Assembly: GCF_900111765.1 (NCBI RefSeq)
Contig: NZ_FOIB01000010.1
Span: 310,001 to 374,000, forward strand
Source of the DNA: Myxococcus fulvus
GTDB taxonomy: Bacteria > Myxococcota > Myxococcia > Myxococcales > Myxococcaceae
DNA: 64,000 nucleotides
Direction: 5' to 3'
Positions 17,198 through 26,800 of the stretch are shown here, in pieces. Under the pieces are notes generated by a model. That model had not been told where the DNA came from and made no database searches. It saw only the letters and a program-made list of their open reading frames with translations. Each line of letters starts with the position of its first letter. Positions within the stretch are counted from its first letter, which is position 1. The position numbers and the translations under genes are program-made.

Positions 17198-19006
17198 ATG
17201 GTGACCGTCCCCTCTGCTGGAAAGCGCCTCGCGGGTCTCGTACTCGCCTCTCTTCTCTTCTCGTTGATCGCATCCTCATGTGGAGGCGGTGGTGGTGATG
17301 GCAAGCCGGATGGTGGTGGAGGCAATGACGACGCCGGCCCCAACCTCCCGTGTGACGGCGGCACGTGTCCCGTCGAGAACTGCGGCAACGGCACCCTCCA
17401 GTCCGGGGAGACGTGCGACGACGGCAACCAGGTGAGCGCCGACGGGTGCTCGGCCGCGTGCCTCCAGGAGGAGGGCTGGGCGTGCACCACGCCGGGCGAG
17501 CCGTGCGTGAAGGTGGTCGGCTGCGGCAACGGCAAGGTGGAGGCGGGCGAGCAGTGTGATGACCGCAACGTGTCCGGCGGCGACGGCTGCAGCGCGACGT
17601 GCACCGTGGAGCAGGGTTGGAACTGCCCGTCGGCGGGTGGCCGCTGCCACGCCGCGCAGTGCAACGACGGATTCAAGGTGGGCGAGGAGGAGTGCGAGGA
17701 CGGCAACATCGCCAACGGTGATGGTTGCACCGCCGAGTGCCGCCTGGAGGAGGGCTGGAAGTGCCCGACGGTGGGCGCGGCCTGCACGAAGACGACCTGC
17801 GGCGACAACATCGTCGAGGGCACCGAGGAGTGCGACGACGGCAACAAGGACATGGGCGATGGCTGCTCGGCGGCGTGCAAGCGCGAGCCGCGGTGCACCA
17901 ATGGCCAGTGCCAGGCGACGTGCGGCGACGGCATCATCCTGCCCAACGACACCTCCGAGGAGTGCGACGACGGCAACGCCCGCTCGGGTGATGGCTGCTC
18001 GGCCACGTGCAAGCTGGAGACGGGCTACGTGTGCCAGGTGGTCCAGACGGATCCTCCGGCCGCGCTCGACCTGTCCGCCGTCTTCCGCGACTTCCGCGGG
18101 TATGACCTGCAGGCGGATGGCGCGCTGCCGCGCGGTCACATCGACTTCGAGAACGGGAACGCCGGCGAGCGCGGCATCGTGAAGCCGCAGCTGGCCACGA
18201 CGCTGGAGGGGATTTCGGGCAGGACGTTCCCGGGCGGCAAGCCCGAGTACGCCAAGACGGGCCAGCCGTCCGATACCACCCACGGCGCGGCCGCCTTCCA
18301 CCAGTGGTACACGGACCACGCGAACATCAACAAGACCATCGTCGGGACGCTCAAGCTCAACCGCCAGGCCGCCAATGGCTCGTACGTGTTCGACAGCAAC
18401 CGGTTCTTCCCGCTGACGAGCCACCCGGACAGCTGGGTGGCCGCGGGCAAGGAGCCGCTGCGCGCCGACAACGGTCAGCCCTCCCAGCAGCACAACTTCA
18501 GCTTCACCAGCGAGGTCCGCTACTGGTTCCAGTACAAGGGCACCGAGGTGCTGGTGTTCCGCGGTGACGACGATGTGTGGGTGTTCATCAACGGCAAGCT
18601 CGCGCTGGACCTGGGCGGCGTCCACGGTCCCGAGACGGGCACCGTCACCGTGTCCCAGCAGGCCGCCGCCCTGGGCCTGACGGTGGGTGGCATCTACGAG
18701 GTCGTGGTGTTCCAGGCCGAGCGGCACACCTCCGGCTCGTCGTACCGGCTGACGCTCAACAACTTCGAGACCCGTCGCACGGTGTGCAACGCCACGTGCG
18801 GCAACGGCGAGGTGGACGAGGGCGAGGAGTGCGACGACTTCGTCAACGCCGGTGGCTACGGCAAGTGCGCGCCCGGCTGCGTCTGGGGCCCGCGCTGCGG
18901 CGACGGCATCCCGCAGACGGCCGCGCCGGCCAACGAGGAGTGCGACGACGGCAACACCACCAGCGGCGACGGCTGCAGCGCCACGTGCAAGTCGGAGATC
19001 GGCTGA
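17198..19006 (+). CDS. Secreted DUF4215-repeat / fibro-slime domain lipoprotein
   Basis: A 602-aa protein. The signal ends in a lipobox-like SSC followed by a Gly/Asp linker. Five Cys-rich DUF4215 repeats (pattern CGNG...CDDGN...GDGCSxxC) cover about residues 60-275. A fibro-slime domain then covers about 285-525, recognised from FRGDDDVWVFINGKLALDLGG. Two more DUF4215 repeats close the protein. The DUF4215 family is abundant in myxobacteria; fibro-slime and the related PA14 folds bind carbohydrate or act as adhesins. The function is inferred to be surface adhesion or matrix building. The upstream TTGACA at 17161 is too close to the start to be a convincing promoter. Confidence 0.85.
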   Translation: MVTVPSAGKRLAGLVLASLLFSLIASSCGGGGGDGKPDGGGGNDDAGPNLPCDGGTCPVENCGNGTLQSGETCDDGNQVSADGCSAACLQEEGWACTTPGEPCVKVVGCGNGKVEAGEQCDDRNVSGGDGCSATCTVEQGWNCPSAGGRCHAAQCNDGFKVGEEECEDGNIANGDGCTAECRLEEGWKCPTVGAACTKTTCGDNIVEGTEECDDGNKDMGDGCSAACKREPRCTNGQCQATCGDGIILPNDTSEECDDGNARSGDGCSATCKLETGYVCQVVQTDPPAALDLSAVFRDFRGYDLQADGALPRGHIDFENGNAGERGIVKPQLATTLEGISGRTFPGGKPEYAKTGQPSDTTHGAAAFHQWYTDHANINKTIVGTLKLNRQAANGSYVFDSNRFFPLTSHPDSWVAAGKEPLRADNGQPSQQHNFSFTSEVRYWFQYKGTEVLVFRGDDDVWVFINGKLALDLGGVHGPETGTVTVSQQAAALGLTVGGIYEVVVFQAERHTSGSSYRLTLNNFETRRTVCNATCGNGEVDEGEECDDFVNAGGYGKCAPGCVWGPRCGDGIPQTAAPANEECDDGNTTSGDGCSATCKSEIG

Positions 19007-19023
19007 GTCGTCCGACGTGACGG

Positions 19024-19054
19024 GCCGCTCCGGGCTTGAGTGCCCCGGGGCGGC
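19024..19054 (+). terminator. Hairpin after the fibro-slime gene
   Basis: Stem GCCGCTCCGGG (19024-19034) with CCCGGGGCGGC (19044-19054), one G-T wobble, and a 9-nt loop. It starts 17 bp after the stop codon at 19006 and has no T-run. The position and stem strength suggest termination. Confidence 0.5.
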
Positions 19055-19219
19055 TCACCGCCTCGCGGGGAGCTCCCGCGAGGCCCCGTCGCCGGGTGCG
19101 AGTCGTCCCTGGGGCCCTGGGGCCGGGATGACCGCGACGCCCGGTGGGGAAGCAGGCAGGCCCGTGCTCCCAAGTGGGATGCTCACGCGAGGCCGTCTGG
19201 TATCTTCGCGCCCGACTTC

Positions 19220-20674
19220 ATGGCGCCCTCCGTCCTCCTTCGTCTGTTGCCGCTGCTGTCGCTGGTGCTGGCCGTCCCGGCCGGGGCCGCGAGCACGCGG
19301 AGCACACCGCCTCCCGCCGACGAGGTGATGGGCGTGCTGCGGCGGGTGGAGACGGCGCGGGTGCGTGGGACGCTGCGCGTGCTCGACAGCGAGTTCGAGG
19401 AGCTGACGCGCGCCCAGCCCAAGAGCGTGATGCCGCGCGTGTACCGCGCCTGGCTCGCGTTCCCCGCGGACACCAGCTGGAACGAGCTCAAGGCCCTGTC
19501 CTCGCTGGAGCCGGAGAACCCCTGGCCGCACCTGGGCATGGGGCTCATCTACATCCGCTGGGGGCTCCTGTCGGAGGCGCGCGCGCCGCTGGCCGCCGCC
19601 CGGCGCGTGTCCCCCGACTTCGCGCCCGCCCTGTGGGGTGAGGGGCTGCTGCTCCAGGCGGAGGGCAAGCCCGCCGAGGCCGAGGCGCGGCTGCGCGAGT
19701 CGCTCTCCAAGCTGGATGCGCCCCAGGCGCGCACGGCGCTGGGGTTGCTGCTCGCCTCGAGCCCGGGACGCGAGGCCGAGGCCCGCGCGGAGCTGACGCG
19801 CTCGGTGGAGGCGTGGCCGGAGCAGCCCGAGGCCCTGCGCAAGCTCGCCTCGCTGGCCCAGGCGGCCAAGGACGTGCGCGCCGCCGCGACGGCGGGCGAG
19901 AAGCTGGTCGCGCTCAAGCCCGCGGACCGCGAGGCGCATCGGCTCCAGGCGGAGCTGTGGCTGTCCGCGTCGGAGAAGGACAAGGCCGCGCGCTCGCTGG
20001 AGCGCTACGTGGAGCTGGGCGGCGCGGACGTGGCGCCCCTGGCGCTGCGCGCGCGCGTGTACGCGGAGCTGGGGCGCGCGGCGGACGAGGAGAAGGCGCT
20101 CCTGCGGCTCATCGAGGTGGAGCTCAAGGACCCCGAGCCCCTCTTGCGCCTGTCCGAGCTGACAGCGGCGCGCGGGGACGCGGCCGCGAGCGAGGCCTTC
20201 CTGGTGAGCGCCTCCGAGCGGGCGCCGGCGCGCTCGGACATCCACGTGCGCCGCGCGCGGCTGTGTCTCAAGCAGGAGCGCTTCCAGGATGCCCTGGTGT
20301 CCTACCGCGCCGCGCTCGCCGCTCCGGAGCGCAAGGTGCCCGAGGCCGAGGCGGAGACGGCCGAGCTGGTGCGGCGCTTCCGGCTGCCCGCGACGCCCGC
20401 CAAGGGGGTGCCGGATAAAATCTACGCCCGCGTGTCCCTGGGCCTGGTCGCCATCTACATGGAGCGGCTCAAGGAGTCACCGGAGCTCAAGGGCAACCTG
20501 AAGCTCCAGGTGCAGGTGGACGAGACGGGCAAGGCCACGCAGGTGAAGGTCCTCTACGACAGCCTGGAGGACCCGCTCGTCGCCGGCCACGCCTACTTCG
20601 CCTTCCTGGACGCGCAGTACCCGCCCGCGAAGGACGAGCCCATCTTCCAGTACGTCTTCCGGCCGCCGAAGTAG
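19220..20674 (+). CDS. Secreted TPR protein with a TonB-C-like C-terminal domain
   Basis: A 484-aa protein with a signal peptide (cleavage after AGAAS or AGA). Residues ~30-400 are tetratricopeptide-type helix pairs rich in Ala, Leu, Arg and Glu. The last ~70 residues, with LKLQVQVDETGKATQVKV and a final QYVFRPP strand, resemble the TonB/TolA C-terminal fold as found in myxobacterial AgmX-like proteins. A periplasmic scaffold is suggested. The ATG at 19220 is the first start that gives a signal peptide; the frame is open further upstream without coding features. Two further TonB-C-like domains occur in this window (39214 and 45671 genes). Confidence 0.72.
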   Translation: MAPSVLLRLLPLLSLVLAVPAGAASTRSTPPPADEVMGVLRRVETARVRGTLRVLDSEFEELTRAQPKSVMPRVYRAWLAFPADTSWNELKALSSLEPENPWPHLGMGLIYIRWGLLSEARAPLAAARRVSPDFAPALWGEGLLLQAEGKPAEAEARLRESLSKLDAPQARTALGLLLASSPGREAEARAELTRSVEAWPEQPEALRKLASLAQAAKDVRAAATAGEKLVALKPADREAHRLQAELWLSASEKDKAARSLERYVELGGADVAPLALRARVYAELGRAADEEKALLRLIEVELKDPEPLLRLSELTAARGDAAASEAFLVSASERAPARSDIHVRRARLCLKQERFQDALVSYRAALAAPERKVPEAEAETAELVRRFRLPATPAKGVPDKIYARVSLGLVAIYMERLKESPELKGNLKLQVQVDETGKATQVKVLYDSLEDPLVAGHAYFAFLDAQYPPAKDEPIFQYVFRPPK

Positions 20675-20687
20675 CCGCCGGAAGACG
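20653..20687 (+). terminator. Hairpin overlapping the TPR gene stop codon
   Basis: A 10-bp stem, CGTCTTCCGG (20653-20662) with CCGGAAGACG (20678-20687), and a 15-nt loop containing the TAG stop (20672-20674). It lies between the TPR gene and the convergent coiled-coil lipoprotein gene (stop at 20711). Part of the stem is coding, so the match could be partly chance. Confidence 0.5.
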
Positions 20688-20710
20688 CGTGCCTGGACTC
20701 AGGGCATCCC

Positions 20711-21424
20711 TCATTCGTTGTCGTGGTTCACGCCGCTGCCGCCGTAGCCCTGGGAGCCGTTGCGGGCCTTCTCGAAGTCGGCGCGGGCCTGGCGCTCCTC
20801 ACCCAGGCGCACGTCCACCTGACGCTGGGCCTCCTCCGTCTTGCGCTGGGCCTCGGCCACCGCGCTGGTGAACTCGGCGTCGGACATCTCCTTGGCGCGC
20901 ACGTCATCGCTGTTCTTCAGTGCCTGCAGCTCCGCCTGGCGCAGGTGCGCGTCGGACAGCTCCAGCTCCGCCTGGCGCAAGTCCTTGCGGGCCTTCTGCG
21001 TCTCCACGGCGCGCTGGCGCCACGCCGTCTGGGCGCGGGCCGCCTGGAGCTTCGACTCGGTGGTCCTCAACTCCCGCTGGGCCTGGGTGATGTTGGATTG
21101 CTGACCGGTGGCGCGGGCGGCCTCGAGCGCCGTCTGGTTCGCCTCGTGGGAGAGCTTGGCCGCCTCCTCGTTGCGCCGGGAGACCTCCACCGCGCGCTCG
21201 GCGTCCTTCACCGCCACGTCGGCGCGGGTGACCTCGTCCTGGGCCTTGGTGCGCTCGGACTGGGCGTTGCGGACGTCGCCGAGCTGGCTCTCGGGGACGC
21301 GCGCCAGCCAGGACTCGTCCACCTGCTTCTTCGCGGACTTGGATGAGCTGCACCCGCCGAGCACCAGCGCCGTCCCCAACACCACTCCCGCCAGAACCCG
21401 ATGCTTCCTCGTCGACTGGAACAT
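20711..21424 (-). CDS. Coiled-coil lipoprotein
   Basis: A 237-aa protein with a lipoprotein signal ending VLGGC, a short Ser/Lys linker, and then almost entirely charged, Ala-rich alpha helix with heptad-like spacing (residues ~45-215). The tail is Gly-rich and ends in HDNE. The layout resembles periplasmic lipoproteins that tether or space envelope layers, but no specific family is recognised. The ATG at 21424 is preceded by AGGAGG, an almost ideal ribosome site, so this start is well supported. Confidence 0.75.
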   Translation of the reverse strand: MFQSTRKHRVLAGVVLGTALVLGGCSSSKSAKKQVDESWLARVPESQLGDVRNAQSERTKAQDEVTRADVAVKDAERAVEVSRRNEEAAKLSHEANQTALEAARATGQQSNITQAQRELRTTESKLQAARAQTAWRQRAVETQKARKDLRQAELELSDAHLRQAELQALKNSDDVRAKEMSDAEFTSAVAEAQRKTEEAQRQVDVRLGEERQARADFEKARNGSQGYGGSGVNHDNE

Positions 21425-21577
21425 GAATTCCTCCTGACCGTGCGTATCGTCGCTTGCTCGACACGGTAGGCACTCGGCGACGGTGAGGCAGGAGGCACGG
21501 TGCGACACCCGACGCTGGCCTTGACGCGCCCGCTCGGGGGGCGGGCGTGGAGGAGGACGGCTCGTGAGGCCGCCTGC

Positions 21578-22387
21578 TCAGTGCTTCTCGAGGATGACGG
21601 CGTAGAACTCGATGCCCACGCCCTCGCGGTCCTCCTCGGTGATGTGGCCCACGGGCAGGCCCAGGAACTCCCGCACCGTCATCACCCCGCCGGGCCCGGG
21701 AGACCAGGGGCCGCACAGGTCCAGGTACTCGCGCAGCGAGTAGAGCTGGAAGGACTCGCCCATCTTCTGGAACATGCCGACGAACTGCTCCCACTTCGGC
21801 GTGCTCAGGCCGGGCGCCTTCGTCTCGAAGGTGGCGAAGAGCTTCGAGCCGGGCGCGGCCCAGTCATACAAATCCTTGAAGAACTTCCGGTTCTCCTCCG
21901 AGGAGAGGAACACGGTGATGGCGTTGGCGCCGAAGGCCACGCGCCGCTCGCCGTCCAGGAACGCGCGCACGTCGGGCCGGCGCAGGAAGTCTCCCGCGGA
22001 GCGGATGTCGCATTCCATGTAGCGCGTGCGCGGGTTGTCGCCGAGCAGGTGCTTGCCGGTGGCGATGGTGAGCGGGTTGATGTCGGTGTAGAGCACCTTG
22101 GCGTCGGGCAGCACCGAGTGGATGTGGTCGCTCGTCGGCAGTCCCGAAGCGAAGTCCACCCAGTGGTCGAAGCCGTCCGCGGACAGGCGCAGCGCGGCGG
22201 TGCGCAGGCAGCTGCGGAGCATGCGCAGCCACTTCCGGGTGGAGGGCACCAGCGAGAACATGAACTCGGCGGCCTGACGGTCCACCTCGAAGTGGTGGGT
22301 GCCGCCCAGCGTGTAGTCGTAGATGCGAGCCGCGTCGGGCACGTGGGGGTTGACGCCCGGGATGCGGGACAGCTCCTGGTTGTCCAT
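21578..22387 (-). CDS. S-adenosylmethionine-dependent methyltransferase, DUF574/PF04672 type
   Basis: A 269-aa protein. The N-terminal signature PHVPDAARIYDYTLGG followed by HHFEVDR is characteristic of this methyltransferase family, which is common in actinobacteria. The SAM-binding region follows as WVDFASGLPT and LYTDINPLT. It lacks the usual first glycine pattern GxGxG, as is typical of this family. The substrate is unknown; several relatives sit near natural-product genes, and two terpene cyclases lie 14-19 kb away, but no direct link is visible. The gene is followed on the same strand by nothing coding for about 150 bp. Confidence 0.82.
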   Translation of the reverse strand: MDNQELSRIPGVNPHVPDAARIYDYTLGGTHHFEVDRQAAEFMFSLVPSTRKWLRMLRSCLRTAALRLSADGFDHWVDFASGLPTSDHIHSVLPDAKVLYTDINPLTIATGKHLLGDNPRTRYMECDIRSAGDFLRRPDVRAFLDGERRVAFGANAITVFLSSEENRKFFKDLYDWAAPGSKLFATFETKAPGLSTPKWEQFVGMFQKMGESFQLYSLREYLDLCGPWSPGPGGVMTVREFLGLPVGHITEEDREGVGIEFYAVILEKH

Positions 22388-22426
22388 CCTTCGCTCGCTC
22401 CTCGTGGGATAGGGGTTGCGGGTGTC

Positions 22427-23536
22427 TCAGGGGCGCCAGACCTCGGAGGTCGTCTCCGGCGGGCTGTCCGGCGTGGCGCGGGTGGTGCCCACCACCAGGT
22501 ATGCGCCGTCGCCCAGGGGGGCGACGCGGTGGCCCGCGCGGCCGTGGGCGAGCGGTGTCCCCGGGCTCCACTGGCCCGTGGCCGGGTTCCACAGCTCCAC
22601 GTCGGGGGTGGCGCCGTACGTCGTCGACTCCAGGCCGCCGGACACGGCGGCGCGTCCGTCCGGGAGCGCGGTGAGCGCGAAGCTGGAGCGGCCCAGGGCG
22701 AGCGGCGCCGTGACGCTCCACTGCTCGGTGGCGGGGTCGAAGAGCTCGGCACTCGTGAGCAGCGTGCCCTGGTGCCAGCCGCCCACCACGAGGATGCGGC
22801 CGTCGGCGAGCGTGACGCCGGCGGCGTCGTCGCGCGACGCGGTGAGCGGATGGGGCGCGGTCCTCCACGTGCGGGTGGCCGGTTCGTAGACCTCGGTGCT
22901 CATGTCGAGCGGTGGGGCCAGGTGCTGTCCCTCGATGATGGCGAAGCCGAAGCCGTTGTCGCGTCCCCCGGCGATGACGACGCGGCCCCGGCTCACGCAG
23001 ACCGGGCCGATGTGGAAGATGCGGACCGTCTGGCCCGCGGGCTCCCACTCCGACGCGCCGGGCCGCAGCAGCTCCGCGCGTGTGCCGCGCTCGAGGTCAT
23101 CGTCGTGGTCCGAGCCCAGCACCAGCACCGCCCCGTCCTCGAGCACCCGCGCGACGGGGTGTGAGCGCGAAGCCCGCATGGAAGGACCGGGGACGAAGCG
23201 CAGCGCGTCCGGCTCCCAGAGCACGGTGCTGGCCAGGTCCGGGTGGGCATTGTCGCGGCCGCCCACGAGCAGCACGCGCCCGTCCGGGAGCGCCACCGCC
23301 GCGTGGTCATGCCGGGGCTCCGGCAGGGGCGCCGTCTCCCGCCATTCCTGACGGAGGGTGTCCCAGAGGAAGGCGCTCGCGGACGTCCTGGGCGTGGAGC
23401 CGCCCCCCTCGGCATGCCAGCCCTGTCCGCCGGTGAGCAGCGCGCCGCCGGCCACGGGCGTCAGGCCGAAGCCCTCCAGCCAGAGCCCGGGAGCGGGAAC
23501 ACGTCGAGTCGCCGGGGACGGAGGGCTGCCTGTCAT
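22427..23536 (-). CDS. Kelch-type beta-propeller protein
   Basis: A 369-aa protein made of repeated blades with the Kelch pattern: LPDGRVLLVGG, a variable segment, then an aromatic-rich WEP or FDPAT strand. About six blades can be counted, for example ADGRILVVGGWH and PDGRAAVSGG. No signal peptide is evident, and the ATG at 23536 (MTGSPPS) is taken because the first blade starts shortly after. The ribosome site is weak and the frame is open further upstream, so the start is uncertain. Such proteins are usually interaction platforms or galactose-oxidase-like folds; the Cys-Tyr copper site of oxidases is not seen. It is 40 bp from the methyltransferase start and on the same strand. Confidence 0.65.
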   Translation of the reverse strand: MTGSPPSPATRRVPAPGLWLEGFGLTPVAGGALLTGGQGWHAEGGGSTPRTSASAFLWDTLRQEWRETAPLPEPRHDHAAVALPDGRVLLVGGRDNAHPDLASTVLWEPDALRFVPGPSMRASRSHPVARVLEDGAVLVLGSDHDDDLERGTRAELLRPGASEWEPAGQTVRIFHIGPVCVSRGRVVIAGGRDNGFGFAIIEGQHLAPPLDMSTEVYEPATRTWRTAPHPLTASRDDAAGVTLADGRILVVGGWHQGTLLTSAELFDPATEQWSVTAPLALGRSSFALTALPDGRAAVSGGLESTTYGATPDVELWNPATGQWSPGTPLAHGRAGHRVAPLGDGAYLVVGTTRATPDSPPETTSEVWRP

Positions 23537-23857
23537 GCCGCCATCGTATGCCGTCCGCCCCGCGACGCGCCTGCCGCCGGGGAGGTCCACGGTGACCTGG
23601 AGACAGTCGCCGCCCGGGTGGCCGGCCCAGGGAATGACAACCTGGGAGGGCGGCCGGGACGAGGGTGTCCTGGGCAATGGCTTGTTCCGCATGCGTGTCT
23701 GGTGATTCTCTGGGGCCCGCATCGTTCCGAGGGGGGAAACATGCGCCGTGCGCCACGGGATTTCGCCGAGGCCGTCTTGTCCTGGCGGGGCACGTCCATG
23801 ACGGGACGGGGCCCATGACAGGCATTGCGTGAGACGTCGTCTGGAACAGGGGGAGTC
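23537..23857. other. Intergenic region between Kelch gene and RCC1 pair
   Basis: About 320 bp between divergently transcribed genes. It must hold the promoter for the first RCC1 gene and perhaps for the Kelch gene. The last ~30 bp share words (ACGTCGTC, a G-run before the ATG) with the leader of the second RCC1 gene, as expected if the leader was duplicated too. I see no clear -35/-10 or other site elsewhere. Confidence 0.4.
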
Positions 23858-26800
23858 ATGCAACACATCGGGAGAAGTGTGTCGGGGCTGCTGGCGGGGT
23901 GTGCCTTGCTGTGCGTGGCGCTCCTGGGGGCCTGCTCCGAGCGGGGCGCGAGCGCGGAGGGGCGCCTGGGCGCCGGCGCTCAGGCGGTGGAAGGGGTGGC
24001 CCGACAGGGGACGGTGCTGGCGGGGCGGCATCACACGCTGGCGATGCGCTCGGATGGCACGGTGTGGGCGTGGGGCGGGAATACCTTCGGCCAGCTCGGC
24101 AATGGCACCACGCGCGCGCGGCCGACGCCCGTGCGGGTCTGGCGGCTGTCTGGCATCAGCGCGATTGGCGCCGGTGAGCAGCACTCGCTGGCGCTGAAGG
24201 CGGACGGCACGGTGTGGTCCTGGGGCTGGAACAACAACGGGCAGCTCGGTGACGGCACGACGACCTCGCGCCCGGTGCCCGCGCAAATCGCGGGCCTGAC
24301 GAACGTGGTGGCCATCGCCGCCGGCTTCTCGCACTCGGTGGTGCTCAAGTCGGACGGCACGGTGTGGGCGTGGGGGCTGAACGCGACGGGGCAGCTCGGC
24401 GATGGGACGACGACGCGCAGGCTTTCGCCCGTACAGGTGCAGGGGCTGACGGGCGCGGTGGCCATCGCCGCGGGCAACGTGCACTCATTGGCGCTGACGG
24501 CGGATGGCCGGCTGTGGACGTGGGGCGGCAACGCGGACGGGCAGCTCGGAACGGGGACGCTCGTGGGCCGCTCGCTCCCGGGCGCGCTGTCGGGCATGGC
24601 GGGCGTGTCCGCGCTGTCGGGCGGAGGCTCGCACTCGGTGGTGCTGAAGACGGACGGCACCGTGTGGGCGTGGGGGAAGAACGACGAGGGCCAGCTGGGC
24701 CTGGGGAACACCACCGCCAGCCTCGTGCCCACGCAGGTACCGGGCCTCACGGGCGTGGCGGCGGTGGTGGGCGGGGGCCAGCACTCGGTGGCGCTGAAGG
24801 TGGACGGCACGGTGTGGGCGTGGGGCAGCAACATCCGCGCGCAGCTGGGGGACGGGACGCAGACGCAGCGGCTGTCACCGTTCCAGGTGCCGGGGCTGAC
24901 GCAGGTGCGCGGCGTCTCGGCGGGCGGCGGGCAGCACTCGGTGGCGGTGAAGGCGAGCGGCGAGGTGTGGACGTGGGGCTCCAACACCGACGGCCAATGC
25001 GGTGACGGGACGTACCTGATGAAGCTGGTGCCCACGCTGGCGCGCGGGCTGCTCGAGCGCACGGAGGTCTCCGCGCAATACGGCCACTCACTGGCGACGA
25101 AGGCGGACGGCACGGTGTGGGGCTGGGGAGACAACGGCGCCAGTCAGTTGGGCGACGGCACGACGGCGTCGCGGTGGGCGCCGGTGCAGGCGGTGGGCCT
25201 GACGCAGGTGGGCGCGCTCGCCGCGGGTTATGCGCACTCCCTGGCGCTGAAGGAGAACGGACAGGTGTGGTCCTGGGGCTCCAACGGGCAGGGCTCGCTG
25301 GGGACGGGGACGACGACGCCCCGGAGCACGCCCGGGGTGGTGCCCGGGGCCCTGCTGGCCTGGTCCGTGGCGGCGGGAGGCGGTCACTCGGTGGTGGTGA
25401 AGACGGACGGCACCGTGTGGGCCTGGGGCGAGAACACCTTCGGCCAGGTGGGGGATGGGACGCAGCTGACGCGCACCTCGCCCGTGCGGGTGGACGGCGT
25501 GGAGAACGTGGTGGCCGTCGTCGCGGGCACCGCGCACACGCTCGCGCTGAAGGCCGACGGCACCGTCTGGCAATGGGGTTACAACGACACGCGGGAGCTG
25601 GACGACGTCACCGGCACGGAGCTGCTGGTGCCCACGCAGGTGGCGGGCCTGTCGGACATCGTGGCCCTGGCGGCGGGGCTCTGTCACTCGGTGGCGCTGC
25701 GCGCGGATGGCACCGTCTGGGCGTGGGGGAACAACGACGCGGGCCAACTGGGGGATGGCTCCTTCACGGGGCGGCTGACGGTGGCGCAGGTGGCGGGGCT
25801 GTCGGGCGTCGTGGCGCTGGGCGGAGGCGGGATGCAGTCGGGCGTGCTGCTGGCGGACGGCGTCGCGCGGCTCTGGGGCGCCAACAACGGAGGGCAGCTG
25901 GGCGGCGGACGCTCGGGCCCGCAGACGGGGCCGCTGTTCGTCGCGGGGCTCACCGCCGCGCGCACGCTGGCCATGGGCGGCAGCCACACGCTGGCCATCA
26001 AGGACGACGGCACCGCGTGGGCCTGGGGCACCAACACCTCGGGGCAGGTGGGCGACGGGAACATGAACCGGTTGCTGCTACCCGGGCGCTCCTCCGTCAA
26101 TGATGCGCGCGCCGTGGCGGCGGGCGCGTACCACTCGCTGAGCGTGACGCTGGATGGGCGGGTCAAGGCCTGGGGCGCCAACGGCGCCGGGCAGCTGGGG
26201 GATGGCACGACGACGTCCCGGCCCGTGCCCGTCCTCTTGTCCTCCTTCACGGGAGTCACGGGCGTCGCCGCGGGCGAGGGCCACTCGTTGGCGGTGAAGT
26301 CCGATGGGACGGTGTGGGCCTGGGGTGGCAACAGCTTCGGCAAGCTCGGCGATGGCACGACGACGTCGCGGCTCGCGCCCGTCCAGGTGCCGGGGCTGGG
26401 CGGCATGCTGGCCGTCGCGGCGGGCAAGAACCACTCGCTGTCCCTGCAAGGGGACGGGACGGTGTGGGCGTGGGGGGCGAACGGCTCGGGCCAGCTGGGC
26501 GACGGCAGCTTCGTCAACCGCGCGTCGCCGGTGCAGGTGTCGGGTGTGACGGACGCGGTCGCCATCGCGGCCGGCGCCGACTTCTCGCTCGCGCTGGATG
26601 TCTACGGGATGGTGTACGCGTGGGGGAACAACGCGTGGGGGCAGTTGGGCGACGGCTCCTCCTCCTCCCGCAACTACGCCGACTACGTCCAGGAGCTCTA
26701 CATGGTGACCCGCATCGCCGCGGGGGACACGCACGCGCTGGCGGTGCGGACGGATGGCGCGGTGCACTCCTGGGGCACCAACACCTTCGGCGAGGCGGGG

